Assembly (NCBI GenBank): GCA_030699455.1
Contig: JAUYMN010000005.1
Coordinates: forward strand, 1 to 32,396
DNA: 32,396 nucleotides
From: Nanobdellota archaeon
GTDB lineage: Archaea; Nanobdellota; Nanobdellia; SCGC-AAA011-G17; UBA489
Reading direction: 5' to 3'
A model generated the notes under the pieces. The model searched no databases. It was not told where the DNA came from and saw only the letters and a list, made by a program, of their open reading frames with translations. Positions within the stretch are counted from its first letter, which is position 1, and the number at the start of each line of letters is the position of its first letter. A program made the position numbers and the translations under genes. Positions 32,207 to 32,396 of the stretch are shown here, piece after piece.

Positions 32207-32262
32207 ACTTTTTGTGCAACACACCTACATTTTGTGCAGAAAGTGAGTTTTTGTGCAAAGCC
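32207..32262. promoter_or_regulatory. Three TTTTGTGCA repeats and right copy of 17-nt inverted repeat
   Basis: TTTTGTGCA starts at 32210, 32230 and 32249 (spacing 20 and 19 bp), upstream of the TATA box of the minus-strand gene. The last copy is part of AGTTTTTGTGCAAAGCC (32246-32262), the exact reverse complement of 28204-28220. The even spacing suggests binding on one DNA face: an operator, iteron or element end. Confidence 0.7.
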
Positions 32263-32277
32263 CAAAAAAACATAACA

Positions 32278-32314
32278 TTTATATACAAGACATGTATACA
32301 CAGACGTATACACA
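32278..32314 (+). promoter_or_regulatory. TATA box and direct repeats before the last gene
   Basis: TTTATATA (32278-32285) is followed by two exact 9-bp repeats GTATACACA (32294-32302 and 32306-32314, 12-bp period), the second touching the ATG at 32315. Each contains the palindrome GTATAC. The position over the expected transcription start fits a repressor site. Confidence 0.55.
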
Positions 32315-32396
32315 ATGAAATCAATCAATGAAGCCTCAATAATCTGTAATAATTGTAATACACATACAACCAAAACATGTATAATAAAGAACGGTT
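32315..32396 (+). CDS. Start of a Cys-containing protein, cut by window end
   Basis: The first 27 residues, beginning MKSINEASIICNNCNTHTTK, contain CNNC and a later Cys, as in a zinc-binding protein. The TATA box at 32278 and the ATG spacing support expression. The rest lies outside the window, so no family can be given. Confidence 0.45.
   Translation, partial: MKSINEASIICNNCNTHTTKTCIIKNG

Overview
The window looks like a piece of an AT-rich archaeal chromosome. Several features point that way: a membrane-anchored LonB-type protease, RadB, a XerA-type recombinase, a PAC2 proteasome-assembly protein, a DUF981 membrane protein, and many genes with a TATA-like box about 26 nt before the start codon and almost no leader. 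The small hypothetical genes, coiled-coil/winged-helix proteins and a bacterial-type SerRS suggest a DPANN-like lineage (Woesearchaeota/Pacearchaeota type). That placement is inference from flavour only.

Layout. 0.2-3.1 kb: a membrane protein, then PRC-barrel and lonB. 3.2-12.1 kb: an accessory-looking run of small, mostly unrecognised genes, including a SecB-like protein and three proteins sharing an N-terminal NSF-x-(R/K)-(V/I)-K motif (4.4, 5.7 and 10.2 kb). Two notable DNA structures lie here: a 10-bp tandem repeat inside two neighbouring ORFs, and a GC-rich array of CGTCGACG / GTAGACGTCTAC palindromes at 5.45-5.68 kb. A xerA-like recombinase closes this part. 12.1-14.8 kb: DUF192 lipoprotein, PAC2 protein, tRNA-Lys(CTT), a duplicated membrane protein and a small orphan. 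14.9-22.2 kb: a tight minus-strand operon (BatA-like vWA, large vWA/GATase-like, coiled-coil membrane protein, membrane protein, MoxR ATPase, DUF58), with a winged-helix gene just upstream. 22.6-27.7 kb: housekeeping genes serS, topA, a glycosyltransferase and radB.

27.7-32.4 kb is a second accessory block and my main candidate for an undescribed system. It has two overlapping minus-strand genes, each with an Rx4H motif typical of HEPN ribonucleases. It also has a Cas4/RecB-like PD-(D/E)XK nuclease gene broken by one in-frame TAG, a 55-aa basic/acidic protein, a Dam-family adenine methyltransferase and a convergent unknown gene that may be its restriction partner. A 17-nt exact inverted repeat (28204-28220 and 32246-32262) frames the block. 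Related TTTTGTGCA units recur at about 20-bp spacing upstream of the last minus-strand gene. By eye, 29.8-30.7 kb is richer in G+C than its surroundings and uses Shine-Dalgarno sequences, which suggests transfer.

Several starts given by the ORF track were moved to the ATG that lies about 26 nt after a TATA box.
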